64,000 nt of DNA from Pseudomonas sp. UBA2684 (GTDB lineage: Bacteria > Pseudomonadota > Gammaproteobacteria > Pseudomonadales > Pseudomonadaceae): NCBI GenBank assembly GCA_002354655.1, contig DELY01000044.1:215041-279040 (forward strand), written 5' to 3'. The translations under genes and the position numbers were made by a program. The notes under the pieces were generated by a model. That model ran no database searches. It was not told the DNA's origin and saw only the letters and a program-made list of their open reading frames with translations. Shown here piece after piece: positions 17,307 to 26,427 of this stretch; within the stretch, counting starts at the first letter, position 1; each line of letters opens with the position of its first letter.

Positions 17307-17882
17307 CTAGAGGAACACCGCGAGGTTCGGTGTGCCGAGTACGGCCTGGTCGATAATGACCTCACGACGCGCCAGCTTGAAACCGTCCGCCTCTAGGCGC
17401 AATACATCGCGGCGCTCGCCACTGACGATATCGACGTGATGGTCCTTGAAGCGGTTACGGGTCAACAACAGGTAGCTGGTGACGACGAACTCATCGGCCT
17501 TTGCCGTCTCCTCGACGAAGACATTAGTAACCAGCCGGCGGGTACGCGAGGGGGGATCCTCGGCCCAGGCGCTCTTGCCTGACAGACGCAGGATGCGCCC
17601 CATGATCGAGCGATAGTCATCGTGGTAATGCTGCACGCTACGCACGATGCTGGCCGATTGCTCGGCCTGCAGGCGGGTATGGCGCAACGGCACGGTGTAG
17701 ATCAGATCGGTGGCAAGCCGCTCGCTCCACTCCTTGAGGCGAATCTGATCGAGCAGCGTGGCCTCCTCATAGAGGAAGGTCAGCACTTGGTTGTAGAGAT
17801 CCGAACCAATAGGAACACGCTTGATGCCGACCGGTGAACCCGGCTGAATCTGCTCGGCACTGCGTTCTTGTACTTGAGCCAT
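17307..17882 (-). CDS. ditA2: Aromatic-ring-hydroxylating dioxygenase, beta subunit
   Basis: 191 residues from the ATG at 17882 (AGGGAG 6 bases ahead); a longer frame starts at TTG inside the alpha gene end. It has the cone-shaped SnoaL/NTF2-like beta-subunit pattern: FLYEEATLLDQIRLKEWSER near 36-55, MGRILRLSGKSAWAEDPPSR near 94-113, then a strand-rich end. The beta subunit holds the alpha3-beta3 hexamer together and has no cofactor. Always paired with an alpha subunit, here 53 bases upstream. Identity as DitA2-like rests on the whole cluster. Confidence 0.9.
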   Translation of the reverse strand: MAQVQERSAEQIQPGSPVGIKRVPIGSDLYNQVLTFLYEEATLLDQIRLKEWSERLATDLIYTVPLRHTRLQAEQSASIVRSVQHYHDDYRSIMGRILRLSGKSAWAEDPPSRTRRLVTNVFVEETAKADEFVVTSYLLLTRNRFKDHHVDIVSGERRDVLRLEADGFKLARREVIIDQAVLGTPNLAVFL

Positions 17883-17935
17883 GGGTAACTCCCTGAAACG
17901 TATTGTTGTGATCGACGGATGAGTGAACGCGCAGA

Positions 17936-19336
17936 TCAATCCTGCGCGGTCATCAGCTCATGCCAATACAACCACCAGTGCCATTGGGTATCGTCTTTGG
18001 TGAAACCTTCATTGACGATACCTGGACCCGGCCAGCCCTCGGGCGCGCCGGTTTCAAAGCAGGCTTGATACTTCATGGTGCTCTTGCGACCCATGGCGCC
18101 CTTGGCAGACAGCGTCATGTGCGGCCAGGTATCGGAGTCATCCTGCTCGACCATGCCTGAGGTGCCAAACAACTGAATGGTCTGCTTGAGCATCTTCTCG
18201 CGCAGCTCAGCCGGTGCATCTTTCTCGGCGAAGATCCAATTGACGAACTCGAGCTTATCGGGCCCGTGCGGCACATAGGCGTGCAAGGTCATGGAGCCGA
18301 CCACAGTGCCGTCGGGCTGAGGAATGTAGACGAAACCAAAGAGAATGTTCGGGAACATACCGCCAACCTGCGGCGGCATAGTGGTCAGCACCTTGAGTTG
18401 GTCTTCGGTCAGATTGCGCGCCAATTGCTCAACCATGTCGCGGGTCATGCCAGCTGGCGGCAGCGCATCGAGCTTTTCCTGGACCGAGAGCTCGGCAGGG
18501 TCGAGCCCGGTGAGACGCTTAATCTTGCGCGCCAGATCAATACAGCGCAACGCGTGGCCATGCGGCGAGCTGATTTCCACGCCAATCATTTCCGGGCTCA
18601 GATCGGTACCTTCGCCCTCGCCCTCACCCTTCTTGGCATAGTTGCCGACCTCGCCCAACCAGCGGTGCAAGGTCAGGGTATGGAAACCGTCTGCTGCCGA
18701 CTGTTCGCCAGCGGTCTTCCAGTTGGCGTTGACGATGAAGCGCTGCGGTGGGCCCAGCACCTCCATGCCTTTGTCACTGCGACAGAAGAGCATGTCGTAG
18801 TACCACTTGGCATCGCCCAGGAACTCGTCGAAGGAAGGCCCATCGATGTTCCAAGTGGCGAAGATCAGGCCACCGTAAAGCGTCACACGGGCCTTCTTCA
18901 GCCCCAGCTCTTCTTTGGCCAGCATCTTGCCGTGCATGCACTCGCGCTCAATCGGCGAGCCGATGAAGTCGCCATTGGGACGGAACGCCCAACCGTGATA
19001 AATGCATTTGTGGATCTGCGTATTACCGCAATCGGCAGTACTGATACGCATGCCACGGTGCGGGCAGACGTTCAGCGATACGAAGACTTCGCCGTCCTTG
19101 CCACGGGCAGCAATCACAGAATCCGAACCCATGTCGCGCACCATGAAATCGCCCGAGTTGGGGATTTCCGATTCGTGCCCGAGCAGAACCCAGATCTTGC
19201 CGAAGATTTTCTCCATCTCCAGCTCGTAAATTTCCCGATCCGACAGCACACGCATTTGTACTTCGCGGGTCGAGGGATAGATAAGGTCCGAAACCTTGGT
19301 TCCGTCAGACAACACAGGGCTTGTTGTTGTTAGCAT
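17936..19336 (-). CDS. ditA1: Aromatic-ring-hydroxylating dioxygenase, alpha subunit (DitA1-like)
   Basis: 466 residues. The Rieske [2Fe-2S] ligands are C91/H93 (CPHRGM) and C111/H114 (CIYHGW). The mononuclear iron facial triad is H219 and H224 in DGFHTLTLH, with the distal Asp probably in QDDSDTW near the C-terminus; D216 is the bridging Asp. It cis-dihydroxylates an aromatic ring using electrons from a ferredoxin. In the dit pathway the substrate is a 7-oxo-dehydroabietane and the product the 11,12-diol (recalled from P. abietaniphila). AGGAGG precedes the ATG. Operator copy C lies 60 bases upstream. An insertion around 235-250 (KKGEGEGEGTD) is a small peculiarity. Confidence 0.92.
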   Translation of the reverse strand: MLTTTSPVLSDGTKVSDLIYPSTREVQMRVLSDREIYELEMEKIFGKIWVLLGHESEIPNSGDFMVRDMGSDSVIAARGKDGEVFVSLNVCPHRGMRISTADCGNTQIHKCIYHGWAFRPNGDFIGSPIERECMHGKMLAKEELGLKKARVTLYGGLIFATWNIDGPSFDEFLGDAKWYYDMLFCRSDKGMEVLGPPQRFIVNANWKTAGEQSAADGFHTLTLHRWLGEVGNYAKKGEGEGEGTDLSPEMIGVEISSPHGHALRCIDLARKIKRLTGLDPAELSVQEKLDALPPAGMTRDMVEQLARNLTEDQLKVLTTMPPQVGGMFPNILFGFVYIPQPDGTVVGSMTLHAYVPHGPDKLEFVNWIFAEKDAPAELREKMLKQTIQLFGTSGMVEQDDSDTWPHMTLSAKGAMGRKSTMKYQACFETGAPEGWPGPGIVNEGFTKDDTQWHWWLYWHELMTAQD

Positions 19337-19396
19337 GATTGCCTCCTGTTCAGGGCGCTACGGCGATACGGCGAGTTGAGCCGCAACAAAATATAA

Positions 19397-19419
19397 GACA
19401 CTTTTATAGAAAATGTACA
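19397..19419. promoter_or_regulatory. Shared 23-bp operator, copy C
   Basis: GACAC at 19397-19401 and TGTACA at 19414-19419, 60 bases upstream of the Rieske alpha ATG (19336). The half-sites differ by one base each from copies A, B and F and agree with copy D. Confidence 0.65.
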
Positions 19420-19555
19420 CCTAATAGCACTTTAGCCGACGTATAAATGCGTTGCCTGCAAGTGCCTAACACGCCACAAGCATCATGCGGCGGGCTTTAG
19501 CGACGAATTAACAGCAGTCGAAAAGTACACATCAGGACACAGTTTGATCGGCCGT

Positions 19556-20533
19556 TCACACACGCGTACGCAGTACACCGAGACCATCGACTTCCAGCTC
19601 GACCAGATCACCCGGCTTCAAGTAGCGCAACTGCTCCAGGCCACAACCATTGCCCACCGTGCCCGACCCTAGAAACTCACCGGGATAGAGGGTTTCCGAA
19701 CGAGATACATGGGCGATGACATCCTCGAAGCGCCAGCGCATGTCACGGGTATTGCCACGCCCCCACTCCTCACCGTTGACCCGTGCAACCATGTTCAGGT
19801 CGTAGGGGTCGCCGAGTTCGTCGGCCGTCACCAGGCAAGGCCCCATGATGTTGCCGGTATCGAAGTCCTTGCTCTTGGCAGGGCCGAGCATGCCGGGCAT
19901 CTCTTGGGCCTGGGCATCGCGCGCGCTCATATCGTTGAAGATGGTGTAACCAACGATGTGCGAACGGGCGTCCTCGCGGCTGATGTCCTTGCCACGCTTG
20001 CCGATGTAACAACCAAACTCCAACTCGAAGTCCATTGCCTTGCTGTAGCTCGGCCATTGAAACTCGTCGTCGATACCAATGACCGCGAAGCGGTTGCATT
20101 TGTAGTAGATCGGCTGGCGGTTGAAGGTCTCAATCACGCGATCGTCCGCCCGGGTATTCATCTCCCGTAAGGTGGCCTCAGGATCAGGCGTGCGCAGCGC
20201 TCGCGCCCGGCGTGCCGCGGCGAAGCTCTGTCGCAGGTGCAGCTCGAAACAGGAGCAATCGCGCATTTGCGGAGGCGGCTGGATCGGCGCTCGCAGCTTC
20301 ACCGCATCGCGCTGTAACACCGCAGCGGCCGGGGCTTTCGCCAGCAGCGAGCGGGCCAATGCGAGCGCCGGCTCACCGGCCTCGACCAACGCCAGCACGC
20401 TGGCAAGCTGGGCGCTTTCACGCCCCTGCAGTGCGCGGTAAGCCTGCTGTAAATCGAGCACAACCTGGTCGTTCTCGAGCAAGGCACCGGCGCGCTCGAA
20501 ACCTGCATCATCGGTGAAGGTCACAAGTCTCAT
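19556..20533 (-). CDS. FAH family hydrolase no. 2
   Basis: 325 residues, with an N-terminal cap region (1-150) longer than in the other two paralogues. Metal ligands are E170 and E172 (AMDFELEFGCYIG) and D201 (FNDMSARD). KSKDFDTGNIMGPCLVT and FLGSGTVGNGCGLE are typical of fumarylacetoacetase-like beta-ketone hydrolases. It likely hydrolyses a C-C bond in a 1,3-diketone made after ring opening. It lies 43 bases after the SDR at 20577-21278 and probably shares its promoter. The start ATG has only a weak binding site (GGGA). Confidence 0.9.
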   Translation of the reverse strand: MRLVTFTDDAGFERAGALLENDQVVLDLQQAYRALQGRESAQLASVLALVEAGEPALALARSLLAKAPAAAVLQRDAVKLRAPIQPPPQMRDCSCFELHLRQSFAAARRARALRTPDPEATLREMNTRADDRVIETFNRQPIYYKCNRFAVIGIDDEFQWPSYSKAMDFELEFGCYIGKRGKDISREDARSHIVGYTIFNDMSARDAQAQEMPGMLGPAKSKDFDTGNIMGPCLVTADELGDPYDLNMVARVNGEEWGRGNTRDMRWRFEDVIAHVSRSETLYPGEFLGSGTVGNGCGLEQLRYLKPGDLVELEVDGLGVLRTRV

Positions 20534-20576
20534 TGGCTATCAGTTCCCATCGAAATTACCTCGCGGACCACGCGCT

Positions 20577-21278
20577 TCATACTCGTCCCGCCACAGGCAG
20601 GCAGGCACCTGTCACCACTGCGGCGTCATCCGACAGGAGGAAGGCAATTACCCCGGCTAACGCGACAGGTGAGACCCAGCGACTGGCGTCGGCATCCGGC
20701 ATGTCTGCGCGATTAGTCGGCGTGTCGATGATGCTCGGCAACAGCGCATTGACCGTGACGCCTCGATCCTTCAGCTCCTCGGCCAGCGCTTCAGTCAAGC
20801 GCGCGACCCCAGCCTTGGATGCAGCATAGGCGCCCATGCCCTGCGCAGCTTTCACCGAGGCCAGCGCACCGATATTGACAATACGCCCGGCCGCTGAAGC
20901 CAGTAGGTGCGGCAGTGCCGCCTGGCAACTGACCACGGCGGTACGCAGGTTCATCTGGTACAGGCGATCCCAGGTTTCCAGGCTGCCGTCTTCCAGCGTT
21001 TCCCAGGCAAAGCCGCCCGCCACGTTGACCAGGCCATCAATGCGGCCGAAATGCTCGGCGACGCTGGCCAACGCAACTTTTGCCGAATCCGCAGACGTCA
21101 GATCGACGCCCCCCAATGCCAGCAGATTCTGCACACCACGCAAGGCAGGCGGGGCATCCGCACGGTCGAGCAAGGCGACGCGCGCGCCCCGCTCCAGCAA
21201 CAGCTGACCTAAGCTACTACCCAGCGCACCAAAGCCGCCGGTGACGATGACAATCTTGTTCTGCAAAGACGGGGACAT
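20577..21278 (-). CDS. Short-chain dehydrogenase/reductase (SDR) no. 2
   Basis: 233 residues. The cofactor loop is TGGFGALG at 13-20, a variant of TGxxxGxG, with NVAGG in place of NNAG. Catalytic Y151 and K155 (YAASK) are present, with the Ser around 137-141. The ATG at 21278 follows GAGGAA by 7 bases. It is divergent from the DUF35/thiolase pair over operator copy D and leads a two-gene run with an FAH hydrolase. A diol or secondary alcohol dehydrogenase step is likely; which ring carbon is not visible. Confidence 0.9.
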   Translation of the reverse strand: MSPSLQNKIVIVTGGFGALGSSLGQLLLERGARVALLDRADAPPALRGVQNLLALGGVDLTSADSAKVALASVAEHFGRIDGLVNVAGGFAWETLEDGSLETWDRLYQMNLRTAVVSCQAALPHLLASAAGRIVNIGALASVKAAQGMGAYAASKAGVARLTEALAEELKDRGVTVNALLPSIIDTPTNRADMPDADASRWVSPVALAGVIAFLLSDDAAVVTGACLPVAGRV

Positions 21279-21346
21279 CGTGGAGTTCCTCTTGTTATTT
21301 ACGGTTCGGCTATGGCGATGAACACCAGTGCGGACAGATTAAATAT

Positions 21347-21369
21347 GACACTTTTCAAAAATATGTACA
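21347..21369. promoter_or_regulatory. Shared 23-bp operator, copy D
   Basis: GACAC at 21347-21351 and TGTACA at 21364-21369. It lies between the divergent SDR (ATG 21278, 68 bases) and DUF35 (ATG 21419, 49 bases) genes, so one site may control both directions. Confidence 0.65.
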
Positions 21370-21418
21370 AATGCTAACGTAAAGCCATGCGCCGTAGCCG
21401 CCCCCTCAGGAATACCTG

Positions 21419-21817
21419 ATGCCTAGAAAACTGCCCGCCCTCAACGCCGACAATCGCGCCTTCTGGCAAGGTGGCGAGCGCGGTGAACTCTTGATTCATC
21501 ACTGCCGTGGCTGCGAACACTTTTTCCATCCACCGGGACCGATATGCCCGCACTGCGCGAGCTTGGACGTCGAACCGCGTGCGGTTTCCGGCAAAGGCAA
21601 GGTGCTGAGCTACACCCTTAACTACCAACCGTGGATCGCCGAACTCGAAGTCCCTTATGTCGTCGCGATCATCGAATTGACGGACCAGCCTGGCCTGCGC
21701 TTCGTCAGCAACGTGGTGGGCATGGACCCGCTCGCGGTTCGTATCGACATGCCGGTACGGGTTAGCTTTTTGAACGTCGACGACGTCTGGCTGCCACTGT
21801 TCGAAAGGGATCAATGA
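21419..21817 (+). CDS. DUF35 Zn-ribbon/OB-fold protein, partner of the thiolase-like gene
   Basis: 132 residues: an N-terminal helix, a zinc ribbon with C29/C32 and C43/C46 (HCRGC and CPHC), then an OB-fold (VLSYTLNYQPW, VSFLNVDDVWLPLF). DUF35 proteins form obligate complexes with thiolase-like or Ltp-type enzymes, as ChsH2 does with Ltp2 in steroid side-chain cleavage, where the pair is a retro-aldolase. Here the stop overlaps the next gene's ATG (ATGA), which supports a 1:1 complex. CAGGAA precedes the start. Function is inferred from the partner. Confidence 0.88.
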   Translation: MPRKLPALNADNRAFWQGGERGELLIHHCRGCEHFFHPPGPICPHCASLDVEPRAVSGKGKVLSYTLNYQPWIAELEVPYVVAIIELTDQPGLRFVSNVVGMDPLAVRIDMPVRVSFLNVDDVWLPLFERDQ

Positions 21818-23007
21818 TGTTCGATCATCGCTATGAGAAAGAGGTCGCTATCACCGGCATCGGCCAGTCCGAAGTGGGTCGGCCGTCTTCGAAATCGGCT
21901 ATGCGCCTGACCGTAGACGCTTGCCTGGAAGCCATCACCGATGCCGGACTCGAACGTAGCGACATCGATGGCGTGGCCTGCTGGCCAGGCGACAACAACA
22001 ATGGCGATCCCTTTTCGCCAGTCGGCCCCAGCGCCCTGAAGAGCGCTCTGGGATTGAACGTCAACTGGTTTGGTGGTGGTTACGAGGGCCCAGGCCCGCT
22101 GGCCGGCGTGATCAATGGCGCCATGGCGATTGCCGCGGGGTTGTGCAATCACGTCTTGGTGTTTCGCACCATTACCGAGGCATCGGCACGGGTACATAAC
22201 AAGCAGTCTGGCGCGCTGAGCAACAAGACCCAGGGCCGCGACAGTAGCTACGCCTGGCAATGGTTCACGCCGTTCAATGTGCTGTCGGGCATCAACCTGA
22301 TGGCACTGTATGCCCAGCGGCACTTTCACGAATACGGCACGCAACCCGAACAGCTGGCGCAGATCGCCCTGACCTGCCGGCAGAACGCGATGCGTAATCC
22401 GAAAGCCATCTACCGCACAGCGATGTCGATGGACGACTACATGCAGTCGCGGATGATTTCTACACCGCTGCGTATGTTCGATTGCGACGTGCACTGCGAT
22501 GCCTCGACTGCCATCGTGCTGTCGCGCCGGGATGCCGCGCGAGATTTACGCCAGCCACCGATCCGCATTGAAGCCATCGGCGCCTCGCTAAACCAGCCCT
22601 GGTCCTGGGATCAGATATCCCTGACCGAAATGGCGGCGTTCGATGTCGGCCGGATGATGTGGGCACGCACCGACTACACACCCAGCGACGTCGACTCAGC
22701 CCAGCTCTACGATGGTTTCTCGATCCTCACCCTGATCTGGCTGGAGGCACTGGGACTTTGCCCGGTGGGCCAGAGCGGCGCCTTCGTCGAGGGCGGACAA
22801 CGGATTGCCCTGAACGGCGAACTGCCGATCAATACCAATGGCGGCCAGCTATCGGGAGGCCGCACCCACGGCCTGGGCTATGTACACGAGGCCTGCTTGC
22901 AACTGTGGGGGCGTGCAGAGGGCCGGCAGACTGCCGAGCACCGCGTCACGACAGTAGCGGCAGGCGGCGGCCCACTCGGCGGCAGCCTGCTGCTGGTCAG
23001 GGAATAA
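21814..23007 (+). CDS. Thiolase-like (SCP-x/Ltp2-type) protein without nucleophilic Cys, DitF-like
   Basis: 397 residues with a thiolase fold, closest to sterol-carrier-type thiolases and Ltp aldolases. Where a thiolase has its acylated Cys the sequence reads FGGGYEGPGP (about 87-95), with no Cys. The C-terminal cysteine loop is TVAAGGGPLGG, also without Cys, while H352 (GRTHGLG) remains. True thiolysis is therefore unlikely; a retro-aldol cleavage of a CoA thioester, as by Ltp2, is the better guess. Translationally coupled to the DUF35 gene. From memory, dit clusters have a thiolase-like DitF needed for growth on abietanes. Confidence 0.88.
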   Translation: MMFDHRYEKEVAITGIGQSEVGRPSSKSAMRLTVDACLEAITDAGLERSDIDGVACWPGDNNNGDPFSPVGPSALKSALGLNVNWFGGGYEGPGPLAGVINGAMAIAAGLCNHVLVFRTITEASARVHNKQSGALSNKTQGRDSSYAWQWFTPFNVLSGINLMALYAQRHFHEYGTQPEQLAQIALTCRQNAMRNPKAIYRTAMSMDDYMQSRMISTPLRMFDCDVHCDASTAIVLSRRDAARDLRQPPIRIEAIGASLNQPWSWDQISLTEMAAFDVGRMMWARTDYTPSDVDSAQLYDGFSILTLIWLEALGLCPVGQSGAFVEGGQRIALNGELPINTNGGQLSGGRTHGLGYVHEACLQLWGRAEGRQTAEHRVTTVAAGGGPLGGSLLLVRE

Positions 23008-23025
23008 CCGGCCCAGCGCTGGACC

Positions 23026-23820
23026 TCAGAACAGCACGCTGCTGAGTTCTGAGCAGAATTCGATAAGCGCCTCGCCCAACGCCTGGATACCTTCCTCGTC
23101 GCGCTGACCGCGAAACAGCACGGCCGAAACGGTGAAGTCGATGGAGCCTGAGGGCGAGTACACGGGCGCAGCGATGGCCAGAATGCCGACGGAAAAATGC
23201 CCATCGTCCATCGCCCAGCCACGCTCCGCCGCTTGTCGTACTTCTTCCCGATATGTCTCGAGTGGCAAGGGCCGAGACCAGCGAATCCCCTCGAAAGCCG
23301 CTTGGATTTCCGGGTCATCCAAGTCCATCTGTGTAGCAAACAGCCGGCCGCTTGCCCCCATCAGCATGGGTAGGCGCTGCCCTTCAGCCATGTCGATGCG
23401 CACATCGGTGGGGCTGGCCGCGGAGCTCACAATCACGATGCGATCCGAGCCGATGCGGCGCCACAGTGTGACCGTCACTCGCAGGCGCGCCGCCAGGTTT
23501 TGCAGCAGCGGCTTCGCCAACTGCACCCGCTGCCCCTGGGTGACCAGTTGCTCGACCAACCGGGCCAACCCCAGCCCGGCGGAGTAGCGCTTCGACATGG
23601 GATTGAAATCGACCACATCCTCCATTACCAGCGTACGCAGGATGTTGAAGCAGGTGCTGGGATTGATCGATAAGCGCCGGGCAATATCCACCGAACGCTC
23701 GGGCGTGCCGATCTGACTCAGGTAGCGGAGAATACGAATCGCATTGGCAACCGGCTTAACCGTAACGGCACCAGTAGACTTATGACTGTCGCTGAAATCT
23801 ACAACGTCGGAGGCGTCCAT
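23026..23820 (-). CDS. IclR-family regulator, DitR-like
   Basis: 264 residues: winged HTH at about 42-63 (RSVDIARRLSINPSTCFNIL) and the C-terminal IclR effector domain ending SAVLFRGQRDEEGIQALG. It converges with the thiolase-like gene (18-base gap) and lies downstream of the MFS gene with a 107-base spacer containing the A/T-rich stretch AACAATATGTCGCAACAAAT. That could be its own promoter or operator. IclR regulators usually activate ring-degradation operons when bound to a pathway compound, and ditR of P. abietaniphila is of this family as I recall. It is the first candidate to bind the shared 23-bp site. Confidence 0.88.
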   Translation of the reverse strand: MDASDVVDFSDSHKSTGAVTVKPVANAIRILRYLSQIGTPERSVDIARRLSINPSTCFNILRTLVMEDVVDFNPMSKRYSAGLGLARLVEQLVTQGQRVQLAKPLLQNLAARLRVTVTLWRRIGSDRIVIVSSAASPTDVRIDMAEGQRLPMLMGASGRLFATQMDLDDPEIQAAFEGIRWSRPLPLETYREEVRQAAERGWAMDDGHFSVGILAIAAPVYSPSGSIDFTVSAVLFRGQRDEEGIQALGEALIEFCSELSSVLF

Positions 23821-23927
23821 AAGGGGTTCTCGATTGGTCTAGCGGGAGCAGAGCTCAATTCTATAACGAGAACAATATGTCGCAACAAATTTAATATAGA
23901 GATTTCAGACCGAAACCCTCATCTCAC

Positions 23928-25544
23928 TCAAAATACCTCTGCCGGAGCCTGATAGATATACCGCCTGGTTGCTCGGGGCTCGATACGAAATCGGGTCAGA
24001 CCACGCTCAAGAAACTCATCGGCCAGGGTCACTCGCTCCTGCTGACGCAGATAGTCCAGCCAAGACTCGACGATAAAACGCTCAACATAGTGATCGGTTT
24101 CGGCGAGGTCACGATAAAGACGCCAATTCTGCGCGCCGTTGCGCCGCCGTGACTGACCAACGGCGTAGACAATACGCAGGAAGTCGTCACGCTCGCCATC
24201 GCTCACCCGGTAGCTGATCTCCACACAGACTGGCCCGTCGTCATGGGACACCTCGCCCGCCAGCACCAGCTTGTCGGTCTGCTGGGCGTAGGCGAAATCC
24301 GCTTCCCGGCCCATGGCAATCTGACTTCCGCGAGTCAGCAACACCCCCAACAGGATGCTCGACGCCGACAGCAATAGGCTGTTTTCCAGCCCCAGATACT
24401 GCGCCAACGCGCCCCACAAGACGCCGCCCACGGCCATCGAACCCATCAGCACCAACAGGTAGACCGAAGCAACGCGGGCGCGCACCCAGTTCGCCGCATA
24501 GGTTTGCACCACGGTGGAGATGGTCGCGTTCACCGCCATCCAGCCCATGCCGGCGAGCAGTAACATCGCGCAGACCACCGCCTGGCTGTGCGATAGCGCC
24601 GCCGCCAGAGTCGCCGCGGCGAAGGCAAAGGCACCGGCAACGATCAACCCGCGCAGGGGGAAACGTCGGTACATGCTGGTCAAACCGAGAGCCGCCAGCA
24701 CCGCGCCGGCACCCATGAAGGCCATCAGCAGGCCATAGCCACCTGCATCCATGCCCAACTCGTCCTTGGCCACCAGCGGCATCAGTGCCCAGAGCGCGCT
24801 GGCGCAACTGGTGAAGACGAACACCTGCTTGAGCGCGCTGGACAGCACCGCCGAGTGGCGGATATAGCGCAGGCCGCTGCGCATGCCTCCAACCAGGGTT
24901 TCCGGCGGCAGCCCGTCAACACAGGTTCTGGCTGGCAAGCGGACAATGATGTAGACGATCACCGCGATCATGCACAGAGCGATGACCAGGAACACCGAGG
25001 CACTGTTCCACCAGGCGATCAGAGCGCCGGCCAGGGCTGGGCCCAAGGCGCGGGTGGCATTGATCGAGATGCCGTTGAGCGCTACCGCCGCGGGGACCTG
25101 CTCGCGCGGGATGACGCCGACCAGCGTGATCATCCAAGCCGCCATACCCAGCGCGCTACCGGTACCTAGAAGAAAGGTAAATAGCAGCAGCGACCAGGCT
25201 TTCAGCAGGTCGAACCAGGCCAGCAAGCAGAGCGCCGTGGCTGCTCCGAGCATCGCCGACTGGGTAAATAGCAACAGGCGCCGCGGGTCCATGCGATCGG
25301 CGAGCACCCCGCCGAGCAGGCCGAACAGAAACACAGGCAGGGTGATCGCGGTCTGCACCAGCGACACCATCAAGGGCGAGCCCGACAACAGGGTCATGAT
25401 CCAGGCCGCGCCAACCGTCTGCATCCAGATCGCCATATTGGCCACCGCGCAGGCGAGCCACAGCCCGACGAACAACCGGTGGCGCAGCGGCGCCCAGAAG
25501 GAAGCGTGCCCCGATACCATGGCGCCTTGCTTGTCCAGACTCAT
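23928..25544 (-). CDS. MFS_3-family transporter with C-terminal ABM-like domain
   Basis: 538 residues. The first ~410 form a 12-helix MFS permease of the EntS/MFS_3 kind (FGLLGGVLADRMDPRRLLLF is the loop 2-3 signature). The last ~120 residues are soluble and read as an alpha+beta barrel like antibiotic-biosynthesis monooxygenases (VCVEISYRVSDGERDDFLRI ... VERFIVESWLDYLRQQERV). The ATG overlaps the preceding FAH stop. A permease is present in known dit clusters, but this subtype usually exports, so either uptake of resin acids or efflux of toxic intermediates is possible. Confidence 0.88.
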   Translation of the reverse strand: MSLDKQGAMVSGHASFWAPLRHRLFVGLWLACAVANMAIWMQTVGAAWIMTLLSGSPLMVSLVQTAITLPVFLFGLLGGVLADRMDPRRLLLFTQSAMLGAATALCLLAWFDLLKAWSLLLFTFLLGTGSALGMAAWMITLVGVIPREQVPAAVALNGISINATRALGPALAGALIAWWNSASVFLVIALCMIAVIVYIIVRLPARTCVDGLPPETLVGGMRSGLRYIRHSAVLSSALKQVFVFTSCASALWALMPLVAKDELGMDAGGYGLLMAFMGAGAVLAALGLTSMYRRFPLRGLIVAGAFAFAAATLAAALSHSQAVVCAMLLLAGMGWMAVNATISTVVQTYAANWVRARVASVYLLVLMGSMAVGGVLWGALAQYLGLENSLLLSASSILLGVLLTRGSQIAMGREADFAYAQQTDKLVLAGEVSHDDGPVCVEISYRVSDGERDDFLRIVYAVGQSRRRNGAQNWRLYRDLAETDHYVERFIVESWLDYLRQQERVTLADEFLERGLTRFRIEPRATRRYIYQAPAEVF

Positions 25545-26425
25545 TGGCTGGCAGGCAGCCCCAGCCGGCCGACCTCTCGTGCCGGATGCAAGCGACGTGG
25601 CGCACCGACGCAGTTGCGCAGCTGGCCGATGCCCTGGATTTGCGCCTCGACCCAGTCTCCGGGCTCAAGAAACCGCCCGCTTTCCAGGCCAACCCCGTGG
25701 CTGGAGCCAGTGAACAGCAGATCACCAGCACGCAAGGCGATCCGTGCATCGAGGTAGTTGAGCAGCTCGTCGATGGGAAAGAGCATGTTGCGGGTATTGT
25801 CCTGCTGGCGCTGTTCGCCGTTGACGCTCAGGCTCATCTCCAGTTCCGGTTGCCCGGCACCGCCCAACTCATCGAGCGTGACGATCCAGGGCCCGAGCGG
25901 AGTGGTGCGATCCATGGCTTTTTGCGTGAGCAGGTCGAGACGCCCGATCTGCCGACCGGCATCGCGCGCACTGATGTCGTTGCCCACCGTATAACCCAGC
26001 AGGCAACTGCTCGCCTGCGGCTCATCCAGCAAAGGTCGAGCAACCACGGCCACCAGTTCGATTTCGTAATCCAGTTCGGCCGTCAGCAGCGGATACTGAA
26101 TAGCGTCAAATGGGCCGATCAGGGCCGAGTCTGGCTTCAGATACGCCAGGGTATGCGCCGGAGCAGGGCTGCCCAGGCGCTGCAAATGGCTCAGGTAGTT
26201 CAACCCCACACCAAAAACCCGAGCCCCAGGCTGCAAGGGCGGCAACAACTGGCAATCAGCCAATTCAATGCGTTCGTCGGCCAAATCCAGCGCCGCAATG
26301 CCTTGCAAAGCCAGTACCGCCGCCCACTCGGCAAAAGGCGCACGGATGCGCCTTAGCGGGCCGGATGCCGACTCCAGACTCGCCCAGAACGCCTCACCGG
26401 CAAACTCAACCCGTGCCAGACGCAT
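25541..26425 (-). CDS. FAH family hydrolase no. 3
   Basis: 294 residues with E121 and E123 (LDYEIELVAVVA) and D150 (GNDISARD) as metal ligands and a GDLLFTGSSHGVG loop. Its ATG is 2 bases after the extradiol dioxygenase stop, so it is expressed with it and most likely acts on the meta-cleavage product or the next intermediate, by C-C hydrolysis, decarboxylation or isomerisation. It is about the size of FAH no. 1 and clearly related, suggesting duplication within the cluster. Confidence 0.9.
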   Translation of the reverse strand: MRLARVEFAGEAFWASLESASGPLRRIRAPFAEWAAVLALQGIAALDLADERIELADCQLLPPLQPGARVFGVGLNYLSHLQRLGSPAPAHTLAYLKPDSALIGPFDAIQYPLLTAELDYEIELVAVVARPLLDEPQASSCLLGYTVGNDISARDAGRQIGRLDLLTQKAMDRTTPLGPWIVTLDELGGAGQPELEMSLSVNGEQRQQDNTRNMLFPIDELLNYLDARIALRAGDLLFTGSSHGVGLESGRFLEPGDWVEAQIQGIGQLRNCVGAPRRLHPAREVGRLGLPASQ

Positions 26426-26427
26426 GC

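Noticed and set aside
21814-23007. Calling this gene a beta-ketothiolase
   Set aside because: Both catalytic cysteines are absent and it is coupled to a DUF35 protein; a true thiolase is at 8256.
23850-23900. Shared operator upstream of IclR
   Set aside because: GAACAATATGTC is A/T-rich and suggestive but lacks a right half TGTWCA at the proper spacing.
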